Part shown: positions 18,652 to 26,355 of the stretch, in pieces
How the letters are laid out: each line of letters starts with the position of its first letter
Position numbering within the stretch: the stretch's first letter is position 1
From: DUOX01 sp050944015
GTDB lineage: Bacteria > Bacillota > Clostridia > Oscillospirales > Oscillospiraceae
NCBI GenBank assembly: GCA_050944015.1
Contig: JBMNQG010000010.1
Span: forward strand, 1 to 53,301
Reading direction: 5' to 3'
Length of the DNA: 53,301 nt
Program-made: the position numbers and the translations under genes
Notes under the pieces: generated by a model
Seen by the model: the letters and a program-made list of their open reading frames with translations, nothing else
Told to the model about the DNA's origin: nothing
The model's database searches: none

Positions 18652-18684
18652 ACTGACCTGGCAGCCCCTTGCTGCCAGGTCAGT
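18652..18684 (-). terminator. 14-bp hairpin between the M23 and S41 genes
   Basis: Perfect inverted repeat (arms 18652-18665 and 18671-18684, loop of five). On the minus strand the run after it is only moderately T-rich (GTTTGCACTGTTTTTCC). It may stop part of the ftsEX-M23 transcript or shield the 3' end of the mRNA. On the plus strand the run after it is more T-rich, but nothing is transcribed from that side. Confidence 0.55.
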
Positions 18685-18707
18685 ATTTTTCTTTTAATAT
18701 TCAGGGT

Positions 18708-19925
18708 CTATCTGGAAAAGTAGGTCAGGGGGTCCACTGTGGAGCCGCCGGACCTGGTTTCAAAATGGAGGTGCGGTCCGGTGGACCAGCCGGTGGAGCC
18801 CACATAGCCTATAACCTGTCCCTGGGAAACCGACTGGCCGGCGGAAACCGCCATGGAGCTCATATGGGCGTACAGGGTGGAGTTACCGCCCCCGTGGTTA
18901 ATGACCACATAGTATCCGTAGGAAGAACTGTAAGTCGCTACGGCAACGGTGCCTGAATCCGCGGCATAAATGGGGTCGCCGGAATTCGCGCCGATATCGA
19001 TGCCCGCATGGAAGCGCTCGGTACCGAAAATGGGATGGATTCTGTATCCGTATTCTGAGCTTATGTACGTGGCGTTAGTCGGCCATATGTAAGAACCCGT
19101 ACCGTATACCGCGCCGCCTCCGCCGCCTCCGCCGGGGTTCTGCTTGGCTGCTTCCTCCTGCTTCCTCAGCTCTTCCATGAGCCTGTCTATCTCCGCCTGA
19201 AGCTTGGCCTCTTCAGCCTCGTTTTCTTCAAAGGCTGCGGTATAGGCTTCGATATCCTTTTCCAGATCCTCGATCATCTGGGCGGCGGCCTCTATTTCCG
19301 CCTCCAGCTGGGCTTTCTTTTCAAGAAGCTCGGCCCTCGCCTGCTCCTGTTCCGCCTGAGTTTCCTCATACTCGGCCTTCACTTCCTGAACGTGCTTTCT
19401 GGCGGCAATGAGGTTTTCCTCAAGCCTCTTGTCGTATTCCATTATTTCGGAGATGAAGTCTAACCTGGCCAGCAGGTCGCTGAAGCTCTTGGCCTCAAAA
19501 AGTATGGCCAGATACGTCATGGCGCCGTTTTCTTCCATAGCCCTCATTCTGGTCCTGTACCGCTCCATCTGGGCCTGTTCTTCGGCTATGGCCTCTTCAA
19601 GCTCGGCTGCTTTCTGCTCTATCAGCTTGTCGTAGAGCTCGATTTGCTTGTTGATAAGCTCAATTTCCTGGCGCGTCAGCTCGTTTTGGGCATCCAGGGC
19701 GCTTTTTTTCTCCAGGATGGTGGCCTGCTCTTCTTTCATCGAGTCTATTTCCGACTTTAGCTGGGATTTCTGCTCGGCTATGCTTTTCTTTTTCTCCTCA
19801 AGGGCGTTAATCTCAGACCGGGTTACGGCTTGGGCGGAACCCATCACCGAGACCAGAACTGAGCCTATGAGCAGCAGAGCCAGCAGAAAGGACAGTACCG
19901 AAACGAGTGCTTTCCTCTTCTTCAT
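18708..19925 (-). CDS. Secreted coiled-coil M23 peptidase (EnvC/PcsB-like wall hydrolase)
   Basis: 405 aa. A signal peptide (MKKRKALVSVLSFLLALLLI, then a small-residue region ending SAQA near residue 33) is followed by about 220 residues of coiled coil rich in Glu, Lys and Gln, a glycine linker (PGGGGGGG), and a C-terminal LytM/M23 domain of about 130 residues with the zinc ligands in RFHAGIDIG and HLHFE, plus LYAHMS. All metal-binding positions look intact, so it should be an active endopeptidase rather than an activator only. It lies directly after ftsX; in other bacteria FtsEX controls such coiled-coil hydrolases at division, and that link is inferred here. Confidence 0.93.
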   Translation of the reverse strand: MKKRKALVSVLSFLLALLLIGSVLVSVMGSAQAVTRSEINALEEKKKSIAEQKSQLKSEIDSMKEEQATILEKKSALDAQNELTRQEIELINKQIELYDKLIEQKAAELEEAIAEEQAQMERYRTRMRAMEENGAMTYLAILFEAKSFSDLLARLDFISEIMEYDKRLEENLIAARKHVQEVKAEYEETQAEQEQARAELLEKKAQLEAEIEAAAQMIEDLEKDIEAYTAAFEENEAEEAKLQAEIDRLMEELRKQEEAAKQNPGGGGGGGAVYGTGSYIWPTNATYISSEYGYRIHPIFGTERFHAGIDIGANSGDPIYAADSGTVAVATYSSSYGYYVVINHGGGNSTLYAHMSSMAVSAGQSVSQGQVIGYVGSTGWSTGPHLHFETRSGGSTVDPLTYFSR

Positions 19926-19943
19926 CCGTAAAAAGCCCCCTTA

Positions 19944-20831
19944 TCAGACTTTCAGGAAGTTGCGGATGGCGATTATACCGCCAAAGGCACCAACCAGAAC
20001 TCCAATGCCCGCGAAAACTATAAGCACCGGATACATAAGAACGCTAAAAGGTATTACCGAAACGATATTTCCAGCGATGCTGGCCATTACCTTCTCGCTT
20101 ACAAGCGTGTAAATCCCCCATTGTATTAGGAAAGCGAGACCGGCGCCCACCAGGCCCAAAATAAGGCCCTCCATCACGAAGGGACAGCGGATAAAGGAGT
20201 TGCTTGCCCCAACCATTTTCATTATGGCTATCTCCTCGCGGCGGCCGAAGGTGGTCAGCTTAATGGTGTTGGCCATTATGAAGATGGAAATGGTAAGCAG
20301 GATAACCACCAGTATGAGGGATATGGCGCTCACCATGTTGCGCACAGTGATGAAGCCCTTCGCAATTTCAAGGTGGGCGTTGACCTTTGCCACGCCGGGT
20401 ATTTTTTCAAGGTCCTTTTTTGTCTGGGCCATCAGGGAGATGTCTTCAAGATATATTACATACCTGTGCCTGAAGACCGTAGGGTCGATATCCTCAAAAA
20501 GCTCCTTGTTTTCATAGTCGGCTATAAAGCTGTCCATAGCCTCTTCCCTTGCGACGAATTTGACGTCGCTGACATTGCTGACGGAAGCTATCCGGGGCTC
20601 CAGAGCCACGGCCTCTTCATCTGAAAGGGCCTCGTCCACAAAGGCAACTATTTCGTTTTCCTGCTCCAAATCGTCAATAAGCTTGTCTATGTTTATGGCA
20701 AGCAGCGAAAAGCTGCCCATGATAATCAGGCATGCCATGATAATAGTTACCGAGGCGAAGGACATGAAGCCGTGGGTAAATATGCTGACAAAGCCTTCCT
20801 TCAACAAATAACCAATCTTATTCAATCTCAT
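19944..20831 (-). CDS. ftsX: Cell division ABC transporter permease FtsX
   Basis: Four-TM partner of FtsE that passes a conformational signal to wall hydrolases outside the cell. I start it at MRLNKIGYLLKEGFVSI (295 aa), which matches the family; an ATG 15 codons earlier adds unrelated residues. One TM segment near residue 25-45 is followed by an extracellular domain of about 120 residues and three C-terminal TM segments with GRREEIAIMKMVGASNSFIR between them. The start overlaps the end of ftsE by 14 bases, so the two are translationally linked, and the M23 hydrolase follows after 18 bases. Confidence 0.94.
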   Translation of the reverse strand: MRLNKIGYLLKEGFVSIFTHGFMSFASVTIIMACLIIMGSFSLLAINIDKLIDDLEQENEIVAFVDEALSDEEAVALEPRIASVSNVSDVKFVAREEAMDSFIADYENKELFEDIDPTVFRHRYVIYLEDISLMAQTKKDLEKIPGVAKVNAHLEIAKGFITVRNMVSAISLILVVILLTISIFIMANTIKLTTFGRREEIAIMKMVGASNSFIRCPFVMEGLILGLVGAGLAFLIQWGIYTLVSEKVMASIAGNIVSVIPFSVLMYPVLIVFAGIGVLVGAFGGIIAIRNFLKV

Positions 20832-21510
20832 AGCAAAAGTAACCGTCCATTCCGTCGCTAATGATTCTGCCGTCATCTATGGCAACGACCCGTTTTGAAA
20901 AGGCGTTGACAAGCTCTTTTTCGTGGGTCACTACCAGAACCGTCGTTCCCAATTCATTGATTTTCTCAAGAAGCAGCATTAGCTCCAAGCTCTTAACGGG
21001 GTCAAGGTTGCCGGTGGGCTCGTCGGCGATAATCATTCTGGGGTTGTTCACCAGGGCCCGGGCAACGGCGACGCGCTGCTGCTCGCCGCCCGACAGCTCC
21101 TGGGGCAGCCGTTTTTCGCAGCCCTCCAGTCCCACAAGCTCCAAAACATAGGACACCCGCTCGCGTATCTCCCTGTTGGAGGCCCCGACAACGCGCATGG
21201 CGAAAGCCACGTTTTCATACACGGTCTTCTTTTCAATAAGCCTGAAGTCCTGGAAAATCACCCCCAGAGTGCGCCTCAGCTTGGGCAGCTTGCTCCGGCG
21301 GATCCGGCGCAAGTCAAAGCCGTTCACGATAATCTCGCCTTTAACGGCGGATATTTCGCCCGTAATGAGCTTTATTATCGTGGTCTTTCCGGAACCGGAA
21401 GGGCCCACGAGGAATACGAATTCACCCTCGTCAATACAAAGGTCCACGTCCTTTAAGGCTTCCGTGCCGCTGCTCTCGTAGACCATTGTAACGCCTTTCA
21501 TCTGAACCAT
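20818..21510 (-). CDS. ftsE: Cell division ATP-binding protein FtsE
   Basis: 230-aa ABC ATPase. Walker A GPSGSGKTT (36-44), signature LSGGEQQRVAVARALVNNPR, Walker B MIIADEPTGNLDP and the switch histidine in VVTHEKEL are all intact. The N-terminus MVQMKGVTMVYESSGTEALK is typical of FtsE. It is six bases after the PucR-like regulator gene and overlaps ftsX, so it lies in the regulator-ftsE-ftsX-hydrolase operon. Confidence 0.96.
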   Translation of the reverse strand: MVQMKGVTMVYESSGTEALKDVDLCIDEGEFVFLVGPSGSGKTTIIKLITGEISAVKGEIIVNGFDLRRIRRSKLPKLRRTLGVIFQDFRLIEKKTVYENVAFAMRVVGASNREIRERVSYVLELVGLEGCEKRLPQELSGGEQQRVAVARALVNNPRMIIADEPTGNLDPVKSLELMLLLEKINELGTTVLVVTHEKELVNAFSKRVVAIDDGRIISDGMDGYFCYEIE

Positions 21511-21516
21511 AACAGG

Positions 21517-22641
21517 TTATCCTCCAATACTTGGGAGAGCTTTTGCTAAGAGTTTTTTGCTGGCCTGAGAATTCAGATACTTTTTGACCATAAGCGCGAC
21601 TTTGAACACTATTGCGTGATCGAACTCCCTCAGGTCAAGGCCAGTAAGCTTCTTAATCTTTTCAAGCCTGTACACCAGGGTGTTCCTGTGGACAAAGAGC
21701 TTCCTTGAAGTCTCAGACACGTTGAGATTGTTCTCAAAGAACTTGTTTATTGTGTAAAGCGTCTCCTGGTCCAGGGACTCGATGGGGTTAATCTTGAAAA
21801 CCTCGGACAGGAACATTTCACACAGGGTGGTGGGCAGCTGGTAAATGATTCTGGCAATGCCCAGGTTATCATAGTGGATTATGGACTTTTCAGTCTCGAA
21901 AACCCGGCCCACGTCAATGGCCACCTGGGCCTCCTTGTAACGGTCGGCCAGCTCTCTCAGGTGGTTCGCCGTGGTGCTTATTCCAATGACCGTCTTTATC
22001 AGAAGCTCGGAGTTGATGGACTCCTCAATTGCGGATGCGATTTCATAAACCGCCTTGGGATCGTAATTGGGCTCAAGCTCCTTGATGAGGACAATATCGG
22101 ACTCGCTGATGTTGATTACAAAATCCTTCTGCTGATTGGGGAACAGGTTCCTGACAACCTCAACAGCGGCAACGTCGGTTTTGTCAATCATGCGGATAAG
22201 GAAAACAACGCGGGGAACTTCGGTCACGAAGTTAAGCTCCTTGGCCCGCACATACACATCACCTGGGAGGACGTTGTCGGAAATAATGTTCTTTACAAAA
22301 GTAGCCTTGTTGTATTTCTCGTCATAATTGTTCCTGGCCTCGCTGAAGGCTACGGCCGCAAGAATGCATATGCTCCTGGCCACGCTGTCAGTCCCGTCCA
22401 CGAAAACGGCATAGTCCACCTGAGAGCTGGGCCCGCTCAGGAGTTTATAGGTGCGGAGCGAAGTTGTGAAAAGCGGCTCGTTCACATTGTCGCCCAGACT
22501 CTGGATATCGTCCAAATGGGAACCTATCATTGACAGCTCATTGCATGCCACAACAAAACCCATTTCATCCACAACGCCTAAACGCCTATCGACAGCATCT
22601 TTCATTTGAACTATAACACTTTGGAAAATCCTGCTCGACAT
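21517..22641 (-). CDS. PucR/CdaR-like transcriptional regulator
   Basis: 374 aa when started at MSSRIFQSVIVQMK, which has GGGAGGAG six to seven bases upstream; a GTG or ATG six codons earlier would include the ribosome site in the coding region. The N-terminal two thirds resembles the sensor and GGDEF-like regions of CdaR/PucR regulators, and the C-terminus has the PucR-type helix-turn-helix: INKFFENNLNVSETSRKLF, VHRNTLVYRLEKIKKLTGLD. No catabolic genes are nearby; instead it is the first gene of the ftsEX operon, six bases before ftsE. It might respond to a metabolite and tune wall turnover, but the ligand and targets are unknown. Confidence 0.85.
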   Translation of the reverse strand: MSSRIFQSVIVQMKDAVDRRLGVVDEMGFVVACNELSMIGSHLDDIQSLGDNVNEPLFTTSLRTYKLLSGPSSQVDYAVFVDGTDSVARSICILAAVAFSEARNNYDEKYNKATFVKNIISDNVLPGDVYVRAKELNFVTEVPRVVFLIRMIDKTDVAAVEVVRNLFPNQQKDFVINISESDIVLIKELEPNYDPKAVYEIASAIEESINSELLIKTVIGISTTANHLRELADRYKEAQVAIDVGRVFETEKSIIHYDNLGIARIIYQLPTTLCEMFLSEVFKINPIESLDQETLYTINKFFENNLNVSETSRKLFVHRNTLVYRLEKIKKLTGLDLREFDHAIVFKVALMVKKYLNSQASKKLLAKALPSIGG

Positions 22642-22719
22642 AGAGCTCTCCTCCCACAACAGTAAATACTTTCTCCAATTAACAATCCAAACTTTTTTAT
22701 TATTATAATGCCAATTTAC

Positions 22720-22748
22720 ATAATAATCTTTTTCAGCTCAATTTTCAA
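22720..22748 (-). promoter_or_regulatory. Sigma-A promoter for the regulator-ftsEX operon
   Basis: TTGAAA (22743-22748) and TATTAT (22720-22725) with a 17-base spacer on the minus strand, in a very AT-rich gap, about 80 bases before the regulator start. It is the only good promoter I see in front of this operon. Confidence 0.7.
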
Positions 22749-22795
22749 TAGATAATCGTGGGTTTTTTGTAAATAATCTTAAACAATTGTAATTT

Positions 22796-22820
22796 CTCGA
22801 GTAAATTTTACCATATCGAG
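22796..22820. repeat. Imperfect palindrome upstream of the regulator-ftsEX promoter
   Basis: CTCGA and TCGAG flank GTAAATTTTAC, itself an 11-base palindrome around a central T. It lies about 50 bases upstream of the -35 box. It could be an operator, perhaps for the regulator's own gene, but this is only inferred from position and symmetry. Confidence 0.35.
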
Positions 22821-22854
22821 GAAATATTATGCATTTTCATCCAGCGGTCGGGCC

Positions 22855-22891
22855 GAAAATAAGCTGGGGAGCCATCCTTGGGCCCCCCAGC
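22855..22891 (-). terminator. Terminator of the MsmK-type ATPase gene
   Basis: On the minus strand GCTGGGG and CCCCAGC form a 7-bp GC stem with a partly paired loop, followed by TTATTTTC, just after the stop of the ABC ATPase gene. Confidence 0.75.
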
Positions 22892-22919
22892 GTGTGGAAT
22901 GGAAGAGTCAGGGTTGCTG

Positions 22920-24062
22920 TCAGTTGGTAATGGTTTTTTCGGTTTCGTAATCGAAAAGATGGATGGCGGAGGTGTCAAAACAGACTCTGACGGTGTCGCC
23001 GCTCCGAATGGAAGTGATGGTGCGGGTATCGACAACGGCGGTAAAGTCGATATCGCCCAGTTTCAGGTACAGGTTGGATTCGGCTCCCAGCATTTCCGTC
23101 AGGTCCAGAGTGCATTCGACTACGCCTTCGGGATGTTTCGCCATGAAATCGGGGTTGTTATGTATATCGTTGGGGCGTATTCCGAAGATAACCTTTTTCC
23201 CTATTTGAGCCAGCACCTCGGGCTTGCGGCCCTTATAGTCTGGCAGGGCGATCTTGGCCTTGGGCTTTTCGGTCTCGCCGTTGAAGCCGAAAGCAAGATA
23301 CGTGACGCCGCCTTCGTCCAGCAATACGCCCTCCACCGTGTTCATTGGAGGAGTGCCGATAAATGTGGCGACAAAAAGGTTGCAGGGTTTCTCAAAGAGC
23401 TCCTGAGGAGGAGCGACCTGCTGGATTACGCCATCCTTCATCACCACGATGCGCGTGCCCATGGTCATTGCTTCCGTCTGGTCGTGAGTCACGTAAATGA
23501 AGGTGGTCTGCAGGCGCTGGTGGAGCTTGGTGAGCTCGGAGCGCATTGCGGTACGCAGCTTCGCGTCAAGGTTGGAAAGAGGCTCGTCTAGGAGAAAGAC
23601 CTTGGGATTCCGGACAATGGCTCGTCCAAGCGCCACGCGCTGCCTCTGGCCGCCGGACAGCGCGGCAGGCTTACGGTCCAGGAGGTGTTCTATCTCAAGA
23701 ATTTTTGCAGCCTCGTCCACCCTTCTCTTTATCTCGTCCTTGGGCATCCTTCTGATTTTAAGGCCGAAGGACATGTTTTCAAAAACCGTCATGTGCGGAT
23801 AAAGAGCATAGTTCTGGAAAACCATCGCGATATCCCTGTCCTTGGGCGGGACGTCATTTACAAGTTTTCCGTCAATATAGAGCTCACCCTGGGTTATTTC
23901 CTCAAGCCCCGCTATCATACGGAGGGTAGTGGATTTCCCGCATCCGGATGGGCCTACCAGAATAATAAACTCCTTGTCTTCAATTTCCAGATTGAAATCA
24001 GATATTGCGGTAACTCCACCGGCATATTTTTTATATATGCCTTTCATTGTAACACTAGACAT
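22920..24062 (-). CDS. MsmK/UgpC-type sugar ABC transporter ATPase, orphan
   Basis: 380 aa. Walker A GPSGCGKSTT, Q-loop MVFQNYALYPHMTVFENM, signature LSGGQRQRVALGRAIVRNPK, Walker B VFLLDEPLSNLDAKLR and H-loop VTHDQTEAMTM, then a C-terminal regulatory domain of about 140 residues with TOBE-type sequence (FGIRPNDIH). This form energises carbohydrate ABC importers. No permease or binding protein is adjacent, and the gene is monocistronic with its own terminator, which fits the shared multitask ATPases of Gram-positives. I chose the second of two adjacent ATGs because GGGGG lies six bases before it; a GTG ten codons earlier lacks a site. Confidence 0.92.
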   Translation of the reverse strand: MSSVTMKGIYKKYAGGVTAISDFNLEIEDKEFIILVGPSGCGKSTTLRMIAGLEEITQGELYIDGKLVNDVPPKDRDIAMVFQNYALYPHMTVFENMSFGLKIRRMPKDEIKRRVDEAAKILEIEHLLDRKPAALSGGQRQRVALGRAIVRNPKVFLLDEPLSNLDAKLRTAMRSELTKLHQRLQTTFIYVTHDQTEAMTMGTRIVVMKDGVIQQVAPPQELFEKPCNLFVATFIGTPPMNTVEGVLLDEGGVTYLAFGFNGETEKPKAKIALPDYKGRKPEVLAQIGKKVIFGIRPNDIHNNPDFMAKHPEGVVECTLDLTEMLGAESNLYLKLGDIDFTAVVDTRTITSIRSGDTVRVCFDTSAIHLFDYETEKTITN

Positions 24063-24065
24063 CAT

Positions 24066-24379
24066 GAACCCCCAAATATTTTTTTCCTGCACAAAACCGT
24101 TATGCGTAATCCGCGGTTTTGGTTTGCTTCATAATAGCATAAACTTCCAACCTTGTATATTCTCTTTATCCACAAAGCTATGATTTTTGCTTTGTTTAAT
24201 CTGACATGCTGTAGTTTTTTGCACAAAAGCTAACATTTTCCCGCCAAATGCGGCATTTTTGTAGAAAACTGCGGAATTCCGGCGCCCGGGCGCCTTCCCG
24301 TCCCACGCGAAACGGGATGCCCTTCCTTCGTCAGTCAGGTATATTCCATCAGGAATTTGAATATGTATCCTCCGGGGGG
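24066..24379. other. Divergent intergenic region
   Basis: About 310 bases between the ABC ATPase gene (minus) and the DUF4830-like gene (plus). It must hold both promoters, but I see no pair of boxes good enough to call. The left part is AT-rich with several A and T runs; the right part contains a perfect 14-base palindrome, GGCGCCCGGGCGCC (24281-24294). No gene is visible in it. Confidence 0.6.
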
Positions 24380-24385
24380 ATGTCT

Positions 24386-24853
24386 ATGTTTATTAAAACC
24401 GTCAACTTAAGCAGGATAAAGGCCGTGCTCATCGTTGTGGGCGTCGCCCTGCTCCTTATAGCCATAGTGCTTATCGCGGGAGGCGGCAGTCCCGCCGGCG
24501 CGGAGGCCTACCGCCTGAAGCTGATAGGCGGCGTCAGGTCCAACGAGGACAGGGTAAAATACCTTGCCGACCTGGGCTGGGTTGTGGATGAAGAGCCCAT
24601 AGAAGAAAAGAGCGTCCTGATTCCCAGGGAGTTTTCCAAAGTCTTCGCCGAATACAACGAGCTTCAAAAACAGCAGGGATTCGACCTCAGCCAGTACTGC
24701 GGGCTGGAGGTAATGAAATATACATACCGAGTAATCAACTACCCGAACGCCACCGGGGAGGTTCTGGCCTGCCTGTACGTGTACAACAACCAGGTAATCG
24801 GAGGAGATGTTCACTCAACCTCTCTCGACGGCTTTATGCACGGCATTAAATAA
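24386..24853 (+). CDS. DUF4830-like membrane-anchored protein
   Basis: 155 aa from the ATG giving MFIKTVNLSRIKAVLIVVG, with GGGGGG six bases upstream (a second ATG two codons earlier is too close to it). One N-terminal membrane segment is followed by an exported domain with RVKYLADLGWVVDEEP, LQKQQGFDLSQYCG, YTYRVINYPN and VIGGDVHSTSLDGFMHG, which I recognise as the DUF4830 family of Firmicutes; its function is unknown. It stands alone on the plus strand, opposite the ABC ATPase gene, and is followed by the parS cluster and a terminator shared with tuf. Confidence 0.82.
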   Translation: MFIKTVNLSRIKAVLIVVGVALLLIAIVLIAGGGSPAGAEAYRLKLIGGVRSNEDRVKYLADLGWVVDEEPIEEKSVLIPREFSKVFAEYNELQKQQGFDLSQYCGLEVMKYTYRVINYPNATGEVLACLYVYNNQVIGGDVHSTSLDGFMHGIK

Positions 24854-24885
24854 CACATTGCCCCGCACGCAGCGCTCGTCATTCC

Positions 24886-24901
24886 CGTTTCACGCAAATC
24901 A
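24886..24901 (+). promoter_or_regulatory. Degenerate parS-like site
   Basis: CGTTTCACGCAAATCA matches the parS consensus TGTTTCACGTGAAACA at 12 of 16 positions, with the left half site GTTTCACG intact. It is part of the cluster with two near-perfect sites 50 to 110 bases to the right. Binding is less certain than for those. Confidence 0.4.
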
Positions 24902-24916
24902 GGCCAGAAAAGCTCC

Positions 24917-24932
24917 CGTTTCACGCGGAATA
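24917..24932 (+). promoter_or_regulatory. Degenerate parS-like site
   Basis: CGTTTCACGCGGAATA matches parS at 12 of 16 positions, again with GTTTCACG intact. It lies 16 bases before the perfect site, in the same cluster. Confidence 0.4.
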
Positions 24933-24947
24933 CGCAAAATGAGCTTC

Positions 24948-24963
24948 TGTTTCACGTGAAACA
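24948..24963 (+). promoter_or_regulatory. parS centromere site (ParB-binding), perfect
   Basis: TGTTTCACGTGAAACA is the exact 16-base palindromic parS of Bacillus and most bacteria. ParB (Spo0J) binds it, spreads, and loads SMC for chromosome segregation. It lies in the gap between the DUF4830-like gene and the tuf terminator, outside any gene, and has a second copy 15 bases to the right. Confidence 0.93.
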
Positions 24964-24978
24964 AGGGTGAAACGCCGC

Positions 24979-24994
24979 TGTTTCACGTGAAACG
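24979..24994 (+). promoter_or_regulatory. parS centromere site, 15 of 16
   Basis: TGTTTCACGTGAAACG differs from consensus parS only at the last base. An extra half site, GTGAAACG (24967-24974), lies between it and the perfect copy. The close spacing suggests a strong ParB nucleation site. Confidence 0.9.
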
Positions 24995-25003
24995 TGCAAA
25001 AAC

Positions 25004-25038
25004 AAACAGGCATCCGGATACCGGATGCCTGTTTTATT
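25004..25038. terminator. Bidirectional terminator between DUF4830-like gene and tuf
   Basis: ACAGGCATCCGG and CCGGATGCCTGT form a 12-bp stem with a three-base loop. T-rich runs follow on both strands (TTTTATTT on plus, TTTGTTTTTG on minus), so it can end both convergent transcripts. Confidence 0.9.
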
Positions 25039-25054
25039 TCAGGAAAGGAGCAAA

Positions 25055-26257
25055 TTACTCGTTAATCTTGATAACGACGCCGCTTCCCACGGTACGGCCG
25101 CCCTCGCGGATAGCGAAGCGGAGGCCTTCCTCAATAGCTATCGGGGTGATGAGCTCCACGTCCATCTCGACGTTGTCGCCGGGCATGCACATTTCAATGC
25201 CATCGGGAAGGGTGATGGTGCCGGTAACGTCGGTGGTACGGAAGTAGAACTGGGGACGGTAGTTGCTGAAGAAAGGAGTGTGACGTCCGCCTTCATCCTT
25301 GGTCAGAACGTAAACCTGGCCCCTGAACTTCTTGTGGGGATGAATGCTCTTGGGGGCGGCAAGGACCTGTCCGCGCTCAACGTCGCTCTTGGAAATGCCG
25401 CGCAGGAGGGTACCCACGTTGTCGCCGGCCTCGGCATACTCCAGGGTCTTATGGAACATTTCGGTGCCGGTAACGACGGTCTCCTTAATCTCGTCTCTCA
25501 GACCGACGATTTCAACCTTGTTGCCAACCTTTACGCGGCCACGCTCAACACGGCCGGTGGTAACTGTGCCGCGTCCGGTGATTGTGAAGACGTCCTCGAT
25601 GGGCATAAGGAAGGGCAGGTCGGCTTTACGGTCGGGAGTGGGGATGTAGCTGTCAATAGCTTCGATGAGTTCCTTGATGCAGGCATACTCGGGAGCGTTA
25701 ATATCCTTGGAATCGCATTCGAGAGCCTTCAGGGCGCTGCCCTTGATGATGGGAATATCGTCGCCGGGGAACTCGTAGGTGGACAGAAGCTCGCGGACTT
25801 CCATCTCAACCAGCTCAAGCAGCTCTTCGTCGTCAACCTGGTCAACCTTGTTCAGGAAAACAACTATTGCGGGCACACCGACCTGACGGGCAAGCAGGAT
25901 GTGCTCGCGGGTCTGGGCCATGGGGCCGTCGGAAGCAGCTATAACCAGAATGGCACCGTCCATCTGTGCAGCGCCGGTGATCATGTTCTTAATATAGTCG
26001 GCGTGACCCGGGCAGTCAACGTGAGCATAGTGACGGTTGGCGGTCTCATACTCAACGTGAGAGGTGTTGATGGTGATGCCTCTTTCTTTCTCTTCGGGAG
26101 CCTTGTCAATGTTATCGTATGAAGTAAACTGAGCTTGTCCGAACAGAGACAGATACTTTGTTATGGCGGCTGTGAGGGTGGTCTTGCCATGGTCGACGTG
26201 ACCAATGGTGCCGATATTTACGTGGGGCTTTGTTCTCTGGAAAACTTGCTTAGCCAT
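25055..26257 (-). CDS. tuf: Elongation factor Tu
   Basis: GTPase that brings aminoacyl-tRNA to the ribosome. 400 aa with GHVDHGKTTLTAAIT, DCPGHADYIKN, and NKVDQVDDEELLELVE in the G domain, then the two beta-barrel domains ending SGVVIKINE. AAGGAGG precedes the start. It follows fusA by about 100 bases, which contain a promoter, so it may be transcribed both with the str operon and on its own. It ends at a strong bidirectional terminator. Confidence 0.99.
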   Translation of the reverse strand: MAKQVFQRTKPHVNIGTIGHVDHGKTTLTAAITKYLSLFGQAQFTSYDNIDKAPEEKERGITINTSHVEYETANRHYAHVDCPGHADYIKNMITGAAQMDGAILVIAASDGPMAQTREHILLARQVGVPAIVVFLNKVDQVDDEELLELVEMEVRELLSTYEFPGDDIPIIKGSALKALECDSKDINAPEYACIKELIEAIDSYIPTPDRKADLPFLMPIEDVFTITGRGTVTTGRVERGRVKVGNKVEIVGLRDEIKETVVTGTEMFHKTLEYAEAGDNVGTLLRGISKSDVERGQVLAAPKSIHPHKKFRGQVYVLTKDEGGRHTPFFSNYRPQFYFRTTDVTGTITLPDGIEMCMPGDNVEMDVELITPIAIEEGLRFAIREGGRTVGSGVVIKINE

Positions 26258-26315
26258 TGGATTTCCTCCTTATAATCATCCTAGGTTTTGTTATAAATTT
26301 TATAATGTTTACGAT

Positions 26316-26344
26316 ATTCTATAGCATTTTCATGCTATTTGCAA
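26316..26344 (-). promoter_or_regulatory. Probable tuf promoter
   Basis: TTGCAA (26339-26344) and TAGAAT (26316-26321) with a 17-base spacer on the minus strand in the fusA-tuf gap. ATAGCA and TGCTAT within the spacer form a small inverted repeat. Separate promoters for tuf are common; activity is inferred. Confidence 0.6.
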
Positions 26345-26355
26345 TACATTTTTTA

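Noticed and set aside
24281..24294. GGCGCCCGGGCGCC palindrome as a regulatory site
   Set aside because: Perfect but short and of very simple GC composition; no second copy and no promoter next to it.
24886..24994. CRISPR-like or other short tandem array
   Set aside because: The repeated GTTTCACG units are irregularly spaced palindromes matching parS, not repeats with unique spacers.
25025..26122. 365-codon plus-strand frame opposite tuf
   Set aside because: Antisense shadow of tuf; begins inside the terminator and has no ribosome site.
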